Assembly: GCA_002329205.1 (NCBI GenBank)
Contig: DCTC01000001.1
Location: 830,623 to 894,622, forward strand
Length of the DNA: 64,000 nucleotides
Source: Candidatus Roizmanbacteria bacterium UBA1450
GTDB taxonomy: Bacteria; Patescibacteriota; Microgenomatia; UBA1406; GWC2-37-13
Reading direction: 5' to 3'
Positions 26,187 to 35,031 of this stretch are shown here, piece by piece. A model generated the notes under the pieces. That model saw only the letters and a program-made list of their open reading frames with translations, made no database searches and was not told the origin of the DNA. Position numbers and translations under genes: made by a program. The stretch's first letter is position 1. Each line of letters begins with the position of its first letter.

Positions 26187-27059
26187 ATGACAAAAGACCG
26201 GTATTCTGCAGTCTGGGTATCTCATACCTCTATAAATGATTTCCTTCAGTGCTCGAGAGCCTATTATCTCAAACATATTTACCGTGATCCTAAAACCGGT
26301 CATAAAATCAAGATTATGTCCCCACCGCTTGCACTGGGACAGGCAGTCCATGAGGTAATTGAATCTCTCTCAGTTCTCCCTGTGGAGCAGCGATTCAGCA
26401 CTCTCCTAATGGATCGGTTTGAGGAAGCGTGGAAAAACGTAACCGGTAAACGAGGCGGGTTTTTCAGTCCTGACACGGAGGATAAATATAAACGAAAAGG
26501 ACGGGAGATGATTGCCCGCGTCACAAAAAATCCCGGACCAATCGCCAGAAAAGCCGTCAAAATCAAAGAAGACTTGCCTCATTATTGGCTATCAGAAGAG
26601 GATAATATCATTCTTTGCGGAAAAATTGACTGGCTGGAATATCTTCCTGAGACGGATAGTGTCCATATTATTGACTTTAAAACAAGCAAGTATGATGAAG
26701 ACGGAGATTCTTTGCAGCTTCCGATTTATTACCTCCTTGTCACCAATACACAAAAGAGAACTGTTTCCAAAGCAAGCTACTGGTATCTCGAACGCAATGA
26801 TGACCTTACCGAAAAAGAACTTCCCGATGAGAAAACTTCATTCGAACGGGTAATTGATGTTGCACGTCAGATCAAAGCGACAAGACAGCTGAATGTGTAT
26901 TCCTGTAAAGACGGTCAATGCAAATATTGCGCACTCTATGATGATGTCATCAACGGAAAAGGTGAGTTTGTTTTTGTAGATTCATACAATACTGATGTGT
27001 ACGTGATTCCTCCGAAAGCGATCGGGGAGAGTGGTGACGATGAGAGTGTAATACTTTGA
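26187..27059 (+). CDS. RecB/AddB/Cas4-like PD-(D/E)XK nuclease with Fe-S Cys cluster
   Basis: 290 aa. The nuclease core is GKIDWLEYL followed by HIIDFKTSK (D...DxK). One Cys near the N-terminus (FLQCSRAYYLKH) and three near the C-terminus (SCKDGQCKYC) match the four-Cys 4Fe-4S staple of the AddB/Cas4 family. It lacks a helicase domain and no CRISPR array or cas gene is nearby, so a repair role is more likely. TATAAT (26174-26179) lies 7 nt before ATG 26187. The tag gene follows at once, suggesting a DNA repair pair. Confidence 0.87.
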   Translation: MTKDRYSAVWVSHTSINDFLQCSRAYYLKHIYRDPKTGHKIKIMSPPLALGQAVHEVIESLSVLPVEQRFSTLLMDRFEEAWKNVTGKRGGFFSPDTEDKYKRKGREMIARVTKNPGPIARKAVKIKEDLPHYWLSEEDNIILCGKIDWLEYLPETDSVHIIDFKTSKYDEDGDSLQLPIYYLLVTNTQKRTVSKASYWYLERNDDLTEKELPDEKTSFERVIDVARQIKATRQLNVYSCKDGQCKYCALYDDVINGKGEFVFVDSYNTDVYVIPPKAIGESGDDESVIL

Positions 27060-27061
27060 TT

Positions 27062-27622
27062 ATGAAAAAACGATGTCAATGGTGCGGGGATGATCCGCTG
27101 TATACGAAATACCACGATGATGAGTGGGGTGTACCGCTTCATGATGATCAGAAACTTTTTGAGATGCTTATCCTTGAAGGAGCACAGGCAGGACTTTCCT
27201 GGATCACGGTACTTCGCAAACGGGAAAACTATAGGCGTGCATTTGATAACTTTGATGCGGAGAAAATCGCCCGATATGACGAACAAAAAGTTGCAAGTCT
27301 TTTGCAAAACCCTGGCATTATCAGAAATAAACTTAAAATACGCGCTGCAGTCACCAATGCTCAGTCATTTTTGGAAGTTCAGGAAGAATACGGAAGTTTT
27401 GACACATATATCTGGCAGTTTGTGGATGGTAAGCCTATCACTAATTCCTATAAGGACTTGCATGAAATCCCTTCCAAAACGAAAGAGTCAGATACAATGA
27501 GTAAAGATCTTATTAAAAGAGGGTTCAAGTTTGTTGGCTCAACAATCTGCTATGCACATATGCAGGCGACAGGAATGGTGAACGATCATGTCGTTTCGTG
27601 TTTCCGGTATAGAGAGGTATAG
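27062..27622 (+). CDS. tag: DNA-3-methyladenine glycosylase I
   Basis: 186 aa, full-length. Removes 3-methyladenine from alkylated DNA in base excision repair. KRCQWCGDDPLYTKYHDDEWGVP is the N-terminal zinc and base-recognition region, FEMLILEGAQAGLSWITVL the conserved helix, and NDHVVSCFRY carries the last zinc ligands (His and Cys). ATG 27062 follows the nuclease stop by 2 bp, and a TTG at 27056 is a weaker alternative. Confidence 0.96.
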   Translation: MKKRCQWCGDDPLYTKYHDDEWGVPLHDDQKLFEMLILEGAQAGLSWITVLRKRENYRRAFDNFDAEKIARYDEQKVASLLQNPGIIRNKLKIRAAVTNAQSFLEVQEEYGSFDTYIWQFVDGKPITNSYKDLHEIPSKTKESDTMSKDLIKRGFKFVGSTICYAHMQATGMVNDHVVSCFRYREV

Positions 27623-27629
27623 TAACAAT

Positions 27630-28343
27630 TTATTTATTGTGTTCAAGCAATTCTGAAACTGTCACAAACATATACCCTTCTTCCTTGAGTTTTTGAATAA
27701 CAACAGGCAATGCTTTTCTCGTTTCTTCGTTCTCAAAAAATGGATGGAGGAGTATTATTGATCCCGGTTTGGTATTTGAAATCGTAAATTCTACGATTTT
27801 ATTCGTATCTTTTGCGACATCATCATATTTCTCCGGTTCAACATCCCACATGATAGTTTTTCTTTCATGACGCGCAAGGTACCAGGGTAAAAACAATAAT
27901 TTTTTCCCGTACGGCGGCCGAAAGTATATCTCTTTTTGATATCCAAGATCCTGAATAAGCGTATCAGTTTGCTCAACTTCACGTCGTACAAATTCCGGAG
28001 TCTTAAAAACCATGCGTGTATGAGAATATGAATGATTACCGACTTCATGTCCGTTGTTGAGTATTTGTTGTACGGTTTCAGGATCTTTCTCGATATTCTC
28101 ACCTATGAGGAAAAAAGTTGCTTTCGTGTTATGTTCTTGCAGTATGGTGAGTACTTCATCCGTACCTTTGGCCGGTGCATCATCGAATGTCAAGGCAATT
28201 ACTTTTCTGTCTGTTTCCACACGGGGGATTATTTCACCGAAAAACTGAAAATTTCGCATGTTGACAAGCTGTAAAAGGCTATAGAGTGCGATAAATATGA
28301 GGCTACATGAAATGAGGACTCTTGAGATTATTTTTTTATGCAT
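27630..28343 (-). CDS. Polysaccharide deacetylase (NodB domain), membrane-anchored
   Basis: 237 aa. One N-terminal helix (residues 5-26) anchors a NodB domain with all five motifs: TFDDAP (motif 1, catalytic Asp), HSYSH (motif 2, metal His pair), RPPYGK (motif 3), an MWDVEPEKYDD segment (motif 4) and LLHPFF (motif 5). It should remove N-acetyl groups from peptidoglycan or another surface glycan. A minus-strand TATAAT (28351-28356) lies 7 nt before ATG 28343; the open frame to 28499 is a shadow of the neighbouring gene. Confidence 0.93.
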   Translation of the reverse strand: MHKKIISRVLISCSLIFIALYSLLQLVNMRNFQFFGEIIPRVETDRKVIALTFDDAPAKGTDEVLTILQEHNTKATFFLIGENIEKDPETVQQILNNGHEVGNHSYSHTRMVFKTPEFVRREVEQTDTLIQDLGYQKEIYFRPPYGKKLLFLPWYLARHERKTIMWDVEPEKYDDVAKDTNKIVEFTISNTKPGSIILLHPFFENEETRKALPVVIQKLKEEGYMFVTVSELLEHNK

Positions 28344-28350
28344 ACCTGTT

Positions 28351-28356
28351 ATTATA
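28351..28356 (-). promoter_or_regulatory. -10 box of the deacetylase gene in a 35-bp divergent spacer
   Basis: TATAAT on the minus strand ends 7 nt before the deacetylase ATG. Only 35 bp separate this start from the divergent histidine phosphatase start at 28379, so both promoters must overlap the other gene. Confidence 0.7.
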
Positions 28357-28378
28357 TTGGATAAGTGAGCTAAAATAT

Positions 28379-29017
28379 ATGAAAAGGAAATCGACCATTT
28401 TTTATATTCTGAGACATGGTGAATCAGAAGGGAATATTCAAAAGATCCTGCAGGGACAAATGGATTTTCCTTTGTCCAAAACAGGAGAAAAACAAGCACG
28501 CGAACGGGCTAAAGAATTGCGAAAAGTAAAATTCGATGCGGCATTTTCTTCTGATCTCATACGGGCACGCCGTACGGCAGAGATTATCGCACTTGAGCAT
28601 AAATTAGCCGTGCAAACGACAAGAGCGCTTCGGGAACGTACATTCGGAATATATGAGGGTATGTCACACCTGGATTTTACAAAAGATATCCAGGAACTGT
28701 TTGACCGATGGTATATGCTTGCCGATGCAGAATGGATGAAACACCGTCTTGACGATACATGTGAGACCGGTGAAGAAATGGTCTCACGTTTTACAGTCTT
28801 CCTTCGTGAGATTGCGGTTGGCTACCCGGGGAAAATTATTCTCTCCGTGTGTCATGGAGACCTGATGCGCAATCTCCTCATTCATTTGGGGTGGGGCACA
28901 AAAAACGAACTGCGATCAGATGCAATTCAGAATACTGCATATTTTATATTGGAGACAGACGGCGCAGATTTTCACATCAAGACAACAGAAGGAATACATA
29001 AAATCAATCAGATTTGA
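28379..29017 (+). CDS. Histidine phosphatase (phosphoglycerate mutase-like)
   Basis: 212 aa. ILRHGESEGN carries the catalytic RHG motif, SSDLIRARRTAEII the second phosphate Arg, ERTFGIYEG the acid Glu, and SVCHGDLMRNLL the second His. The length and the motif set fit broad-specificity phosphatases of the cobC/PhoE type better than glycolytic mutases. The ATG at 28379 begins the family-like sequence. Confidence 0.93.
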   Translation: MKRKSTIFYILRHGESEGNIQKILQGQMDFPLSKTGEKQARERAKELRKVKFDAAFSSDLIRARRTAEIIALEHKLAVQTTRALRERTFGIYEGMSHLDFTKDIQELFDRWYMLADAEWMKHRLDDTCETGEEMVSRFTVFLREIAVGYPGKIILSVCHGDLMRNLLIHLGWGTKNELRSDAIQNTAYFILETDGADFHIKTTEGIHKINQI

Positions 29018-30599
29018 TTGCTGAAAGAATCTGAGATAATTCTTTTTTTATGGTTTTTCGGGCAATTTTCGCATTCTCTTTGCCTGATTTGTATTCCCAA
29101 GCATAAGTAAATCGCAGCAGGAATAGTAGAAAATACATATGTACGAAAGGGAAGAGTTTCTTGAATTCTTCACTCTCCTTTTCTGTCAGTGACTTCACAA
29201 ACTCTTTTGTAAAATTTTCACGGAATTCAGGATTATTCCAGGCAAAGATATAGACGAAACAAAAATCAAATGCAATGTTATTCATACAGATATGCTCAAA
29301 ATCAATAAGATAGAGCTTTTTCTTAGACACAATAATATTGGCTGGATGGAGATCAGCATGTGTAAGATATTTTTTGGCTGTATCAAAAATTGAAATATGT
29401 GAAAGAAGGATCTGATAGGCATCCTGAATGAGTGGACTTTTCTCAATTGAAGACCAGCTCTCAATTTTTTTTACCGTAGTTGTGATCTCTGAACGAAATT
29501 TTTTGCTGTCCCAAACCGGCATTTGAAGACCCTTGTGTGGCAACGTTCGTATGGTTTTCAGATGAGAAACCAGAGGTTTGATAACATTTTTTTTATAAAA
29601 ATACTCACTAAAAGAATACGTGTATGAAAATTGACCGGCAATTTTTCCGTCAACGACGCGATATAGATACCATGGCGGTGCTTTCTCGATATCTTTACCG
29701 ATAATAGTCGGGATAAACTCTATTCCTTTCTTTTGAAGAAATTCGGTGATTTTTATCTCGTTGGCAAACGTTTTTTTGTCTTTGACATAAAGGACGAATT
29801 TCAGCGAATAGAGCGTACTCTCGTCGTCCTTACCAAAAAAATTGAGAAACCGTCCCGACCAAAAATCAGCCATCATAATTTTGATGTCGGCGGCATTGAT
29901 CGCATATTTTTCGAATATTTGTGCGCGCTTGCGATATATGTTTTTGAGTGAGTAATGCGCCCGTGCATTTCTTCGTTTTCCTATGGCACCTTGGTGTACC
30001 AGTGTTCGGATATACCCAATCCGTTTTTCTTTATAGAGCTTGGCACTGTAAAATTTGTTATCTAGAAAGTCATGTTGGCCATTTTTCATTTTTCGTAAAA
30101 ACGCCTTGGTATTTGCAAGAGCCTGGCGCTCATAGTTGAAGAAATTCCACAGAACTTCTGATCTGATTTGTGAGTGGACAAAATCAAAGACAACACTATA
30201 ATCTTTGCCGAGTATTTTGCGAAACGCAAACTTCAATCGTTCCTCTTCGAAGTCGGAGCCTATAACGCGTATATTTCTAATACGACGGGGAATAAGCAGT
30301 TTTTTTTTGATGTAATAGACACTGCTTAGCAGATCTTTGGAATATTCTTCTTTGAGAATATTTTGTTCCGGGACTCCGAGCGAATGCAGATATTGAGCCA
30401 TTTTTTCTGCATCACTTGCGTCCTGTTGATCTTCGACAAAGAGGCTACTTTTACCTGCCACGATAATACGGTTTGTTTGTTTCTGATGGAAAATTTTATA
30501 GGCATGATCCAGGCGGTTTTTTACAAAAAAAGGAAGTCTCCCTTTGCTGGTAAGCCCGCCTGAAAGTACAACTACAATATGTTTCTGTGAAGTTGACAT
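29004..30599 (-). CDS. DUF218 (YdcF/SanA-like) domain fused to APH-type kinase domain
   Basis: 531 aa. Residues ~7-150 resemble DUF218: VVVLSGGLTSKGR, RIIVAGKSS, ILKEEYSKDLLSSVYYIKK and RNIRVIGSDF. Residues ~245-490 resemble aminoglycoside/choline kinases: a LKFVLYV strand with KTFANEIKITEFL (N lobe), the Brenner motif LTHADLHPANII and metal-binding IDFEHI. The linker (about 165-240) is basic. DUF218 proteins act around cell-envelope carriers; the kinase may phosphorylate a small molecule or sugar. No signal peptide is seen. The fusion is not one I recognise. It overlaps the convergent phosphatase by 14 bp. Confidence 0.75.
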   Translation of the reverse strand: MSTSQKHIVVVLSGGLTSKGRLPFFVKNRLDHAYKIFHQKQTNRIIVAGKSSLFVEDQQDASDAEKMAQYLHSLGVPEQNILKEEYSKDLLSSVYYIKKKLLIPRRIRNIRVIGSDFEEERLKFAFRKILGKDYSVVFDFVHSQIRSEVLWNFFNYERQALANTKAFLRKMKNGQHDFLDNKFYSAKLYKEKRIGYIRTLVHQGAIGKRRNARAHYSLKNIYRKRAQIFEKYAINAADIKIMMADFWSGRFLNFFGKDDESTLYSLKFVLYVKDKKTFANEIKITEFLQKKGIEFIPTIIGKDIEKAPPWYLYRVVDGKIAGQFSYTYSFSEYFYKKNVIKPLVSHLKTIRTLPHKGLQMPVWDSKKFRSEITTTVKKIESWSSIEKSPLIQDAYQILLSHISIFDTAKKYLTHADLHPANIIVSKKKLYLIDFEHICMNNIAFDFCFVYIFAWNNPEFRENFTKEFVKSLTEKESEEFKKLFPFVHMYFLLFLLRFTYAWEYKSGKENAKIARKTIKKELSQILSAIKSD

Positions 30600-30623
30600 G
30601 ATTGTGATTTATATTATCACAAA

Positions 30624-31511
30624 TTATTCGTATTTTTTTGAAGAAACGGAAGGTTTCCGCGATGCAATACCGTTTCCATGCACAGTCGCAAATACCTGAG
30701 TAAATTCTGCTCCGAAGAAGAAGATAAGGGCAGTATAGTATATCCATACAAGAAGAAGCAGTATGGAACCTGCTGCTCCATAAGCTGAACCGATAGTACT
30801 CATATTGAGGTAAAGTCCAATTACGTATCTTCCCAATACAAAAAGGAAAGCCGTTACCAGTGAACCAACAAAAACATCTCTCCAGGACATAGCCCCCTCC
30901 GGTACATATTTAAATATGAGAGCAATAAAAATGATCACGGCAACAAATGAAATCGAGATATTTCCCATATCCAGGACGAATGCAGAAATACCAAGAGTTT
31001 CAGAGATGTAGGCTCCCAAGAAATTGAGAAGAGTGTTGATAATAAATAATAAAAGGAGAATAACACCCATGACAAGCAGAAAAAGGAAGGATACAAATCG
31101 TTGCCTGATGATAAACAGCAGCGAGTGGTGCGGTTTGGTATCCGTATCCCAAAGCGTATTGAGTGAACGCTGGAGATGCACTCCGACTCCGGTTGCTGCA
31201 ATAAGCAACATTATAATTCCGGCCCACTGGGCTATGCTGCTCTGGTTGGAATATGCATCCAGATGCTCCATAACCTGTACAACAGCTACTGTTCCGTTCT
31301 CCCCAATCACACGCTGGACAGTTTCAATAACTGTCGCCTGAGATTGCACATCAGCGAGGAATATATTGAGCAGGCTCAATGTAATGAGCAGAATGGGCGG
31401 GATAGCAAAAAGTGCGTAGTATGAAAGTGCTGCTGCCATCTGTGGAGCATTGTCTTTCATAAATTCATCAAATGTTTGTTTGAAGAGAGTGAGGAATGAT
31501 ATTGGATTCAT
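30624..31511 (-). CDS. YihY/virulence factor BrkB family membrane protein
   Basis: 295 aa with six membrane helices. MAAALSYYALFAIPPILL near the start, GVGVHLQRSLNTLWD, and the C-terminal SAYGAAGSILLLLVWIYYTALIFFFGAEFTQV are diagnostic for the YihY/BrkB family, often mislabelled RNase BN. The function is uncertain; transport or envelope roles have been proposed. Its start overlaps the upstream receiver-domain gene by 4 bp. Confidence 0.95.
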   Translation of the reverse strand: MNPISFLTLFKQTFDEFMKDNAPQMAAALSYYALFAIPPILLITLSLLNIFLADVQSQATVIETVQRVIGENGTVAVVQVMEHLDAYSNQSSIAQWAGIIMLLIAATGVGVHLQRSLNTLWDTDTKPHHSLLFIIRQRFVSFLFLLVMGVILLLLFIINTLLNFLGAYISETLGISAFVLDMGNISISFVAVIIFIALIFKYVPEGAMSWRDVFVGSLVTAFLFVLGRYVIGLYLNMSTIGSAYGAAGSILLLLVWIYYTALIFFFGAEFTQVFATVHGNGIASRKPSVSSKKYE

Positions 31512-31867
31512 GCAGTATATTTTCTCACAATTGCTTCCAGTTCTTCAATATCAAAAGGTTTACACATAAAATCATCGGCCCCGACGCGAGTTGCGATATG
31601 TTCTGTTTTTCGGCTTGCGGACACGATTACAACGGGAATATGTTTGGTTTTCTCATTTTCTTTCAGTTGCATTGTGATCTCTTCTCCGGAGATGTTGGGC
31701 ATCCACAAATCAAGGAGAATGATATCAGGCTGCAGTTTTTCAACAAGTGAGTATATTTTTTCACTGGTGGTCAAAGTGGTCACATCATATCCGGCATCAC
31801 GAAGTACGATGCTTGCTACATCTACAATTCCCTCATCATCATCACAAATCAGAATTTTTTTCTTCAT
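31508..31867 (-). CDS. Single-domain response regulator
   Basis: 119 aa, a receiver domain only: acidic pocket ICDDDEG, phospho-acceptor Asp53 (IILLDLWMPN), VSAS switch Ser and Lys in CKPFDIEEL. With no output domain, it probably signals by protein contact. TATACT on the minus strand lies 6 nt before the ATG, a leaderless start separate from the kinase genes upstream. It overlaps yihY-like downstream by 4 bp. Confidence 0.92.
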   Translation of the reverse strand: MKKKILICDDDEGIVDVASIVLRDAGYDVTTLTTSEKIYSLVEKLQPDIILLDLWMPNISGEEITMQLKENEKTKHIPVVIVSASRKTEHIATRVGADDFMCKPFDIEELEAIVRKYTA

Positions 31868-31881
31868 ATGTTGAGTATAAA

Positions 31882-33405
31882 TTAGTTTTGTAAAGGAAGT
31901 GTAAAATAAAAAGTTGATCCTTTACCTTCATCGCTTTCTACCCATATTCGTCCTTTATGTCGTTCAATAATTTCTCTTGAAATATAAAGACCAATTCCCA
32001 GTCCGGAAAATTTATTTACAACATTTTCTACGCGGTAGAATCGCTGAAATAAATGTTTCTGGTCAGCTTTCGGAATACCAACGCCCTGGTCTTGTACGGA
32101 AATCTGAGCGAAACCTTGTTTTTTTGTCAAATTGATAAGAATAGTACACTGTTCGGGTGAATATTTTATTGCATTGGAAATAAGATTGGTAAGAACCTGC
32201 TCAATTCGTTCTTTATCTGCTATTACTTTGGGATTTCCTGTACAGGTATATTTCAGAGTGTGTTTGGAAGAGAGATGCTGAAGTGCTTTGACGGTTTTTT
32301 TTATGAGAGGGCACAGTTGGATTTCCTCTAAGTGAAGGAGCATTCGACCCGACTGAATACGAGAGATGTCAAGCAAATCAGATATCAATTGATTCAATTT
32401 ATCTACATAGATATCTGATTGATGTATGTATTTGAGAGCTTTCTGATCATCAAGTTTTTGAAAATATTTCTCCAGTAACTGGATGTACCCTTTAATCGTT
32501 GTTAAGGGAGTCTTTAACTCATGACTGGCAATGCTTAAGAATTCGTCTTTCAGTTGTTGCAGTTTTACACGTGTTGTTACATCCCGAAAATTCAATACCA
32601 AATGTTGAATATGAGGATCATGAAGCATATTGGATACAGAGCTTTCAATCCATCTCCATGAGCCGTTTTTGTGTTTTACACGCATGAGCGCTAAGGTGTA
32701 ACTTCCTTTTTTTTTGAGTAACTCATTAAATTTTTTTTCATAATTTGTTTTGTCTTCAGGATGAACAATGTCTAATGCATTCATCTTTAATGCTTCTTCT
32801 TGTGAATAACCCAGTATATGTTTAATTGAAGGAGTGATGTAGGTGAATATTCCTTCTTTATTCAGCAGTGCAATCCCGTCAGCACTATTCTCAATAAGCG
32901 AACGGAAATGTTTCTCACTTTCTTCAAGAATATGTTTCTCTCTGAGTTCCTGCTCTTTCACCCGTACCTGATATCGCTCGAGAGAGTAGAGAATTGATTT
33001 TTCAAGCAATCCCGGAGTGATTTCTCCTTTGACCAGATAATCTTCTGCACCGAGACGGATCGCCTTGATTCCCAGCTGCTCATCCTGTATCCCGGTAAGG
33101 AGAATGAAGGGATTATTGCAGTTATATTTTTTTGAATCTCTGATGATATCTATACCGTTGTGTGTGCCCATTTTGTAATCAACAAGTACAACATCAAATG
33201 AGTTGTGCAGACATGCATCGAGAGCATCCTTGAAGCTCGATACCCACTGAACCGTCGCAGAGATCATTTTGGTTTTTTTAAGCATTTTTTTTGTCAGCAT
33301 ATAATCATCCTTATCATCATCAATAAGAAGGATTTTAATAGTGTTGGTTCGTGAGGTGTCTGACGTCATAGGTGAAAAACGATCTATTTGCAACTTAATC
33401 TCCAT
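31882..33405 (-). CDS. REC-PAS-histidine kinase hybrid, cytoplasmic
   Basis: About 507 aa with no membrane helix. Order: receiver domain (IDDDKDD, VVLVDYKMG phospho-acceptor, YLVKGEI), coiled linker, PAS domain (FRSLIENSADGIALLNKEG, IEHIxxY-type core), HisKA (IASHELKTPLTTI) and HATPase_c (SNAIKYS, DQGVGI, GLGIGLYIS). A leading receiver suggests phospho-input from another kinase. The ATG at 33405 overlaps the upstream regulator gene by 11 bp; 33369 is an alternative start. The stop is 15 bp from the next regulator gene. Confidence 0.92.
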   Translation of the reverse strand: MEIKLQIDRFSPMTSDTSRTNTIKILLIDDDKDDYMLTKKMLKKTKMISATVQWVSSFKDALDACLHNSFDVVLVDYKMGTHNGIDIIRDSKKYNCNNPFILLTGIQDEQLGIKAIRLGAEDYLVKGEITPGLLEKSILYSLERYQVRVKEQELREKHILEESEKHFRSLIENSADGIALLNKEGIFTYITPSIKHILGYSQEEALKMNALDIVHPEDKTNYEKKFNELLKKKGSYTLALMRVKHKNGSWRWIESSVSNMLHDPHIQHLVLNFRDVTTRVKLQQLKDEFLSIASHELKTPLTTIKGYIQLLEKYFQKLDDQKALKYIHQSDIYVDKLNQLISDLLDISRIQSGRMLLHLEEIQLCPLIKKTVKALQHLSSKHTLKYTCTGNPKVIADKERIEQVLTNLISNAIKYSPEQCTILINLTKKQGFAQISVQDQGVGIPKADQKHLFQRFYRVENVVNKFSGLGIGLYISREIIERHKGRIWVESDEGKGSTFYFTLPLQN

Positions 33406-33847
33406 TTTGGGGCAATTTAACAATCTTAAACCAGTAATTGCCAAGCGATGCTATGACATTGATAAGTTCTTCGAACTTGACTGGTTTTGTTATAAATGAG
33501 TTAACACCCAGTTTATATGATCTATAGATATCCTCCTCTGCTTTGGATGTGGTAAAAATAACTACAGGGATATCTCTGAGATTTTCATCTGATTTTATTT
33601 CCCGAAGCGCTTCCCGGCCATCTTTTTTGGGCATGTTCAGATCAAGCAGAATAAGCCCAGGTCGGGGAGAATCATGCGGGTTACTGTACGTTCCTTTTCT
33701 TTGAAGATAATCCATGAGTTCTTCACCGTCGCGTACGGCAATCAGCGAATTCAACAATTTGCTTTGCTTCAATGCTTTGGTGGTCAGCAGAATATCATCC
33801 TCGTCATCATCTGCCATCAAAATCACAATTTCGTTGGGTTTTGTCAT
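33395..33847 (-). CDS. Rcp1-like single-domain response regulator
   Basis: 150 aa. The long beta4-alpha region and the motif LILLDLNMPKKDGREALREIK with phospho-acceptor Asp69 are typical of the Rcp1 group that partners phytochrome-like kinases. FITKPVKFEEL holds the switch Lys. It starts 4 bp after the kinase gene at 33852, so the two are co-transcribed and probably cognate. Confidence 0.93.
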   Translation of the reverse strand: MTKPNEIVILMADDDEDDILLTTKALKQSKLLNSLIAVRDGEELMDYLQRKGTYSNPHDSPRPGLILLDLNMPKKDGREALREIKSDENLRDIPVVIFTTSKAEEDIYRSYKLGVNSFITKPVKFEELINVIASLGNYWFKIVKLPQNGD

Positions 33848-33851
33848 ATAT

Positions 33852-34982
33852 TTAATGAGAAATAGTTGGTAATGAAATAATAAAAGTGGCACCTTTATCA
33901 GGTTTGCTGGTCACATCAACAGAACCGTTATGTCTACGGGTAATTTTTTTTACAATTGCAAGACCGATACCAGTTCCCTGAAACTGCTGTCTCCCATGCA
34001 ATCGTTCAAAAATGTTAAAAATACGGTCTTTGTATTTCTCATCAAAACCGATTCCATTGTCTCTCATATATATTTTATAAAAATGGCCTTCTATCTCTGA
34101 ATATACCTGTATTACAGGATGTCTTTTATCACTTCGATACCGCAGAGCGTTGCTTATAAGATTTTGAAAAACCTGGTATAGCTGTGTCTCATCGCCTTTC
34201 ACCGTGGGAAGCTCATCAATGTGTACTTGAGCATCTGCTTGCTGAATTTGCATATCCATATCAGAAACCACGTCATGCAGAATTTTGTTTAAAGATATGT
34301 CCTGAAACTCAGCACCTTTGGTTGTAACACGGGAATACATAAGTAAATCTTCGATAAGGTGTCTCATCCGTTTGGATGAATGGACAATACGTTCGATATA
34401 CATTTTGCCCTCATTATCCAATTTCCCGACATATTCATCTGCAAGCAGATTTCCGAATGACTGAATTTTCCGCAGCGGCTCCTGTAAGTCATGCGATGCT
34501 ATATATGCAAAGTCTTCCAACTCTCTATTGCTGCGTTTCAATTCGTCATTCAGTTTTAACATCTCATTCATAGTAAGCCTAAGTTCTTTCGTACGGTTTT
34601 TCACACGCTCCTCAAGGTGTTTGTTTGCTTGAATAAGCTGATCCTTTACCGTTCGTAAAGCGCCGAGAATCAATACAGTCAGAATTCCTTCAATCGTGTA
34701 AACTCCAAATCGGAATTGACTTACACCCTCTTCGATTCGGAGCGAATACACGGGATGAAGAAAAAAGTATGCTGATAATAAGCCGGTAAATCCGAGTGCA
34801 AATAAACCCGGACCTAACCCTCCAATATATGCAGATACGATTACTACAAAAATATAAAGCAAAAAAGGCGTCGCGGTTCCGATATCAGGAAAATCCAGTT
34901 TAATTAGGGTGACCAGTGTGCCTAAGAGTAACGCTATCGCATAATAAAACACTTTTTCATAGTTTTTAAAAAGCATATGCAT
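33852..34982 (-). CDS. Membrane histidine kinase with DUF4118-like sensor, phytochrome-kinase type
   Basis: 376 aa. Four membrane helices in about residues 12-112 with GGLGPGLFALG resemble DUF4118. A long coiled coil follows, then a HisKA of the type YIASHDLQEPLRKI (the HDLQEPL box of bacteriophytochrome-like kinases) and HATPase_c (SNALRYR, DNGIGF, GTGIGLAIVKKI). A minus-strand TATACC lies 7 nt before ATG 34982. It heads a five-gene signalling cluster. Confidence 0.93.
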   Translation of the reverse strand: MHMLFKNYEKVFYYAIALLLGTLVTLIKLDFPDIGTATPFLLYIFVVIVSAYIGGLGPGLFALGFTGLLSAYFFLHPVYSLRIEEGVSQFRFGVYTIEGILTVLILGALRTVKDQLIQANKHLEERVKNRTKELRLTMNEMLKLNDELKRSNRELEDFAYIASHDLQEPLRKIQSFGNLLADEYVGKLDNEGKMYIERIVHSSKRMRHLIEDLLMYSRVTTKGAEFQDISLNKILHDVVSDMDMQIQQADAQVHIDELPTVKGDETQLYQVFQNLISNALRYRSDKRHPVIQVYSEIEGHFYKIYMRDNGIGFDEKYKDRIFNIFERLHGRQQFQGTGIGLAIVKKITRRHNGSVDVTSKPDKGATFIISLPTISH

Positions 34983-35031
34983 ATCTGTAGGTATAAAATG
35001 TTATTTTAATTCGGAAACGTAAGGATCATGT

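Noticed and set aside
26187..27059. Cas4 and a CRISPR locus
   Set aside because: The nuclease has the Cas4/AddB Cys pattern, but I found no repeat array and no other cas gene, and a repair gene (tag) follows directly.
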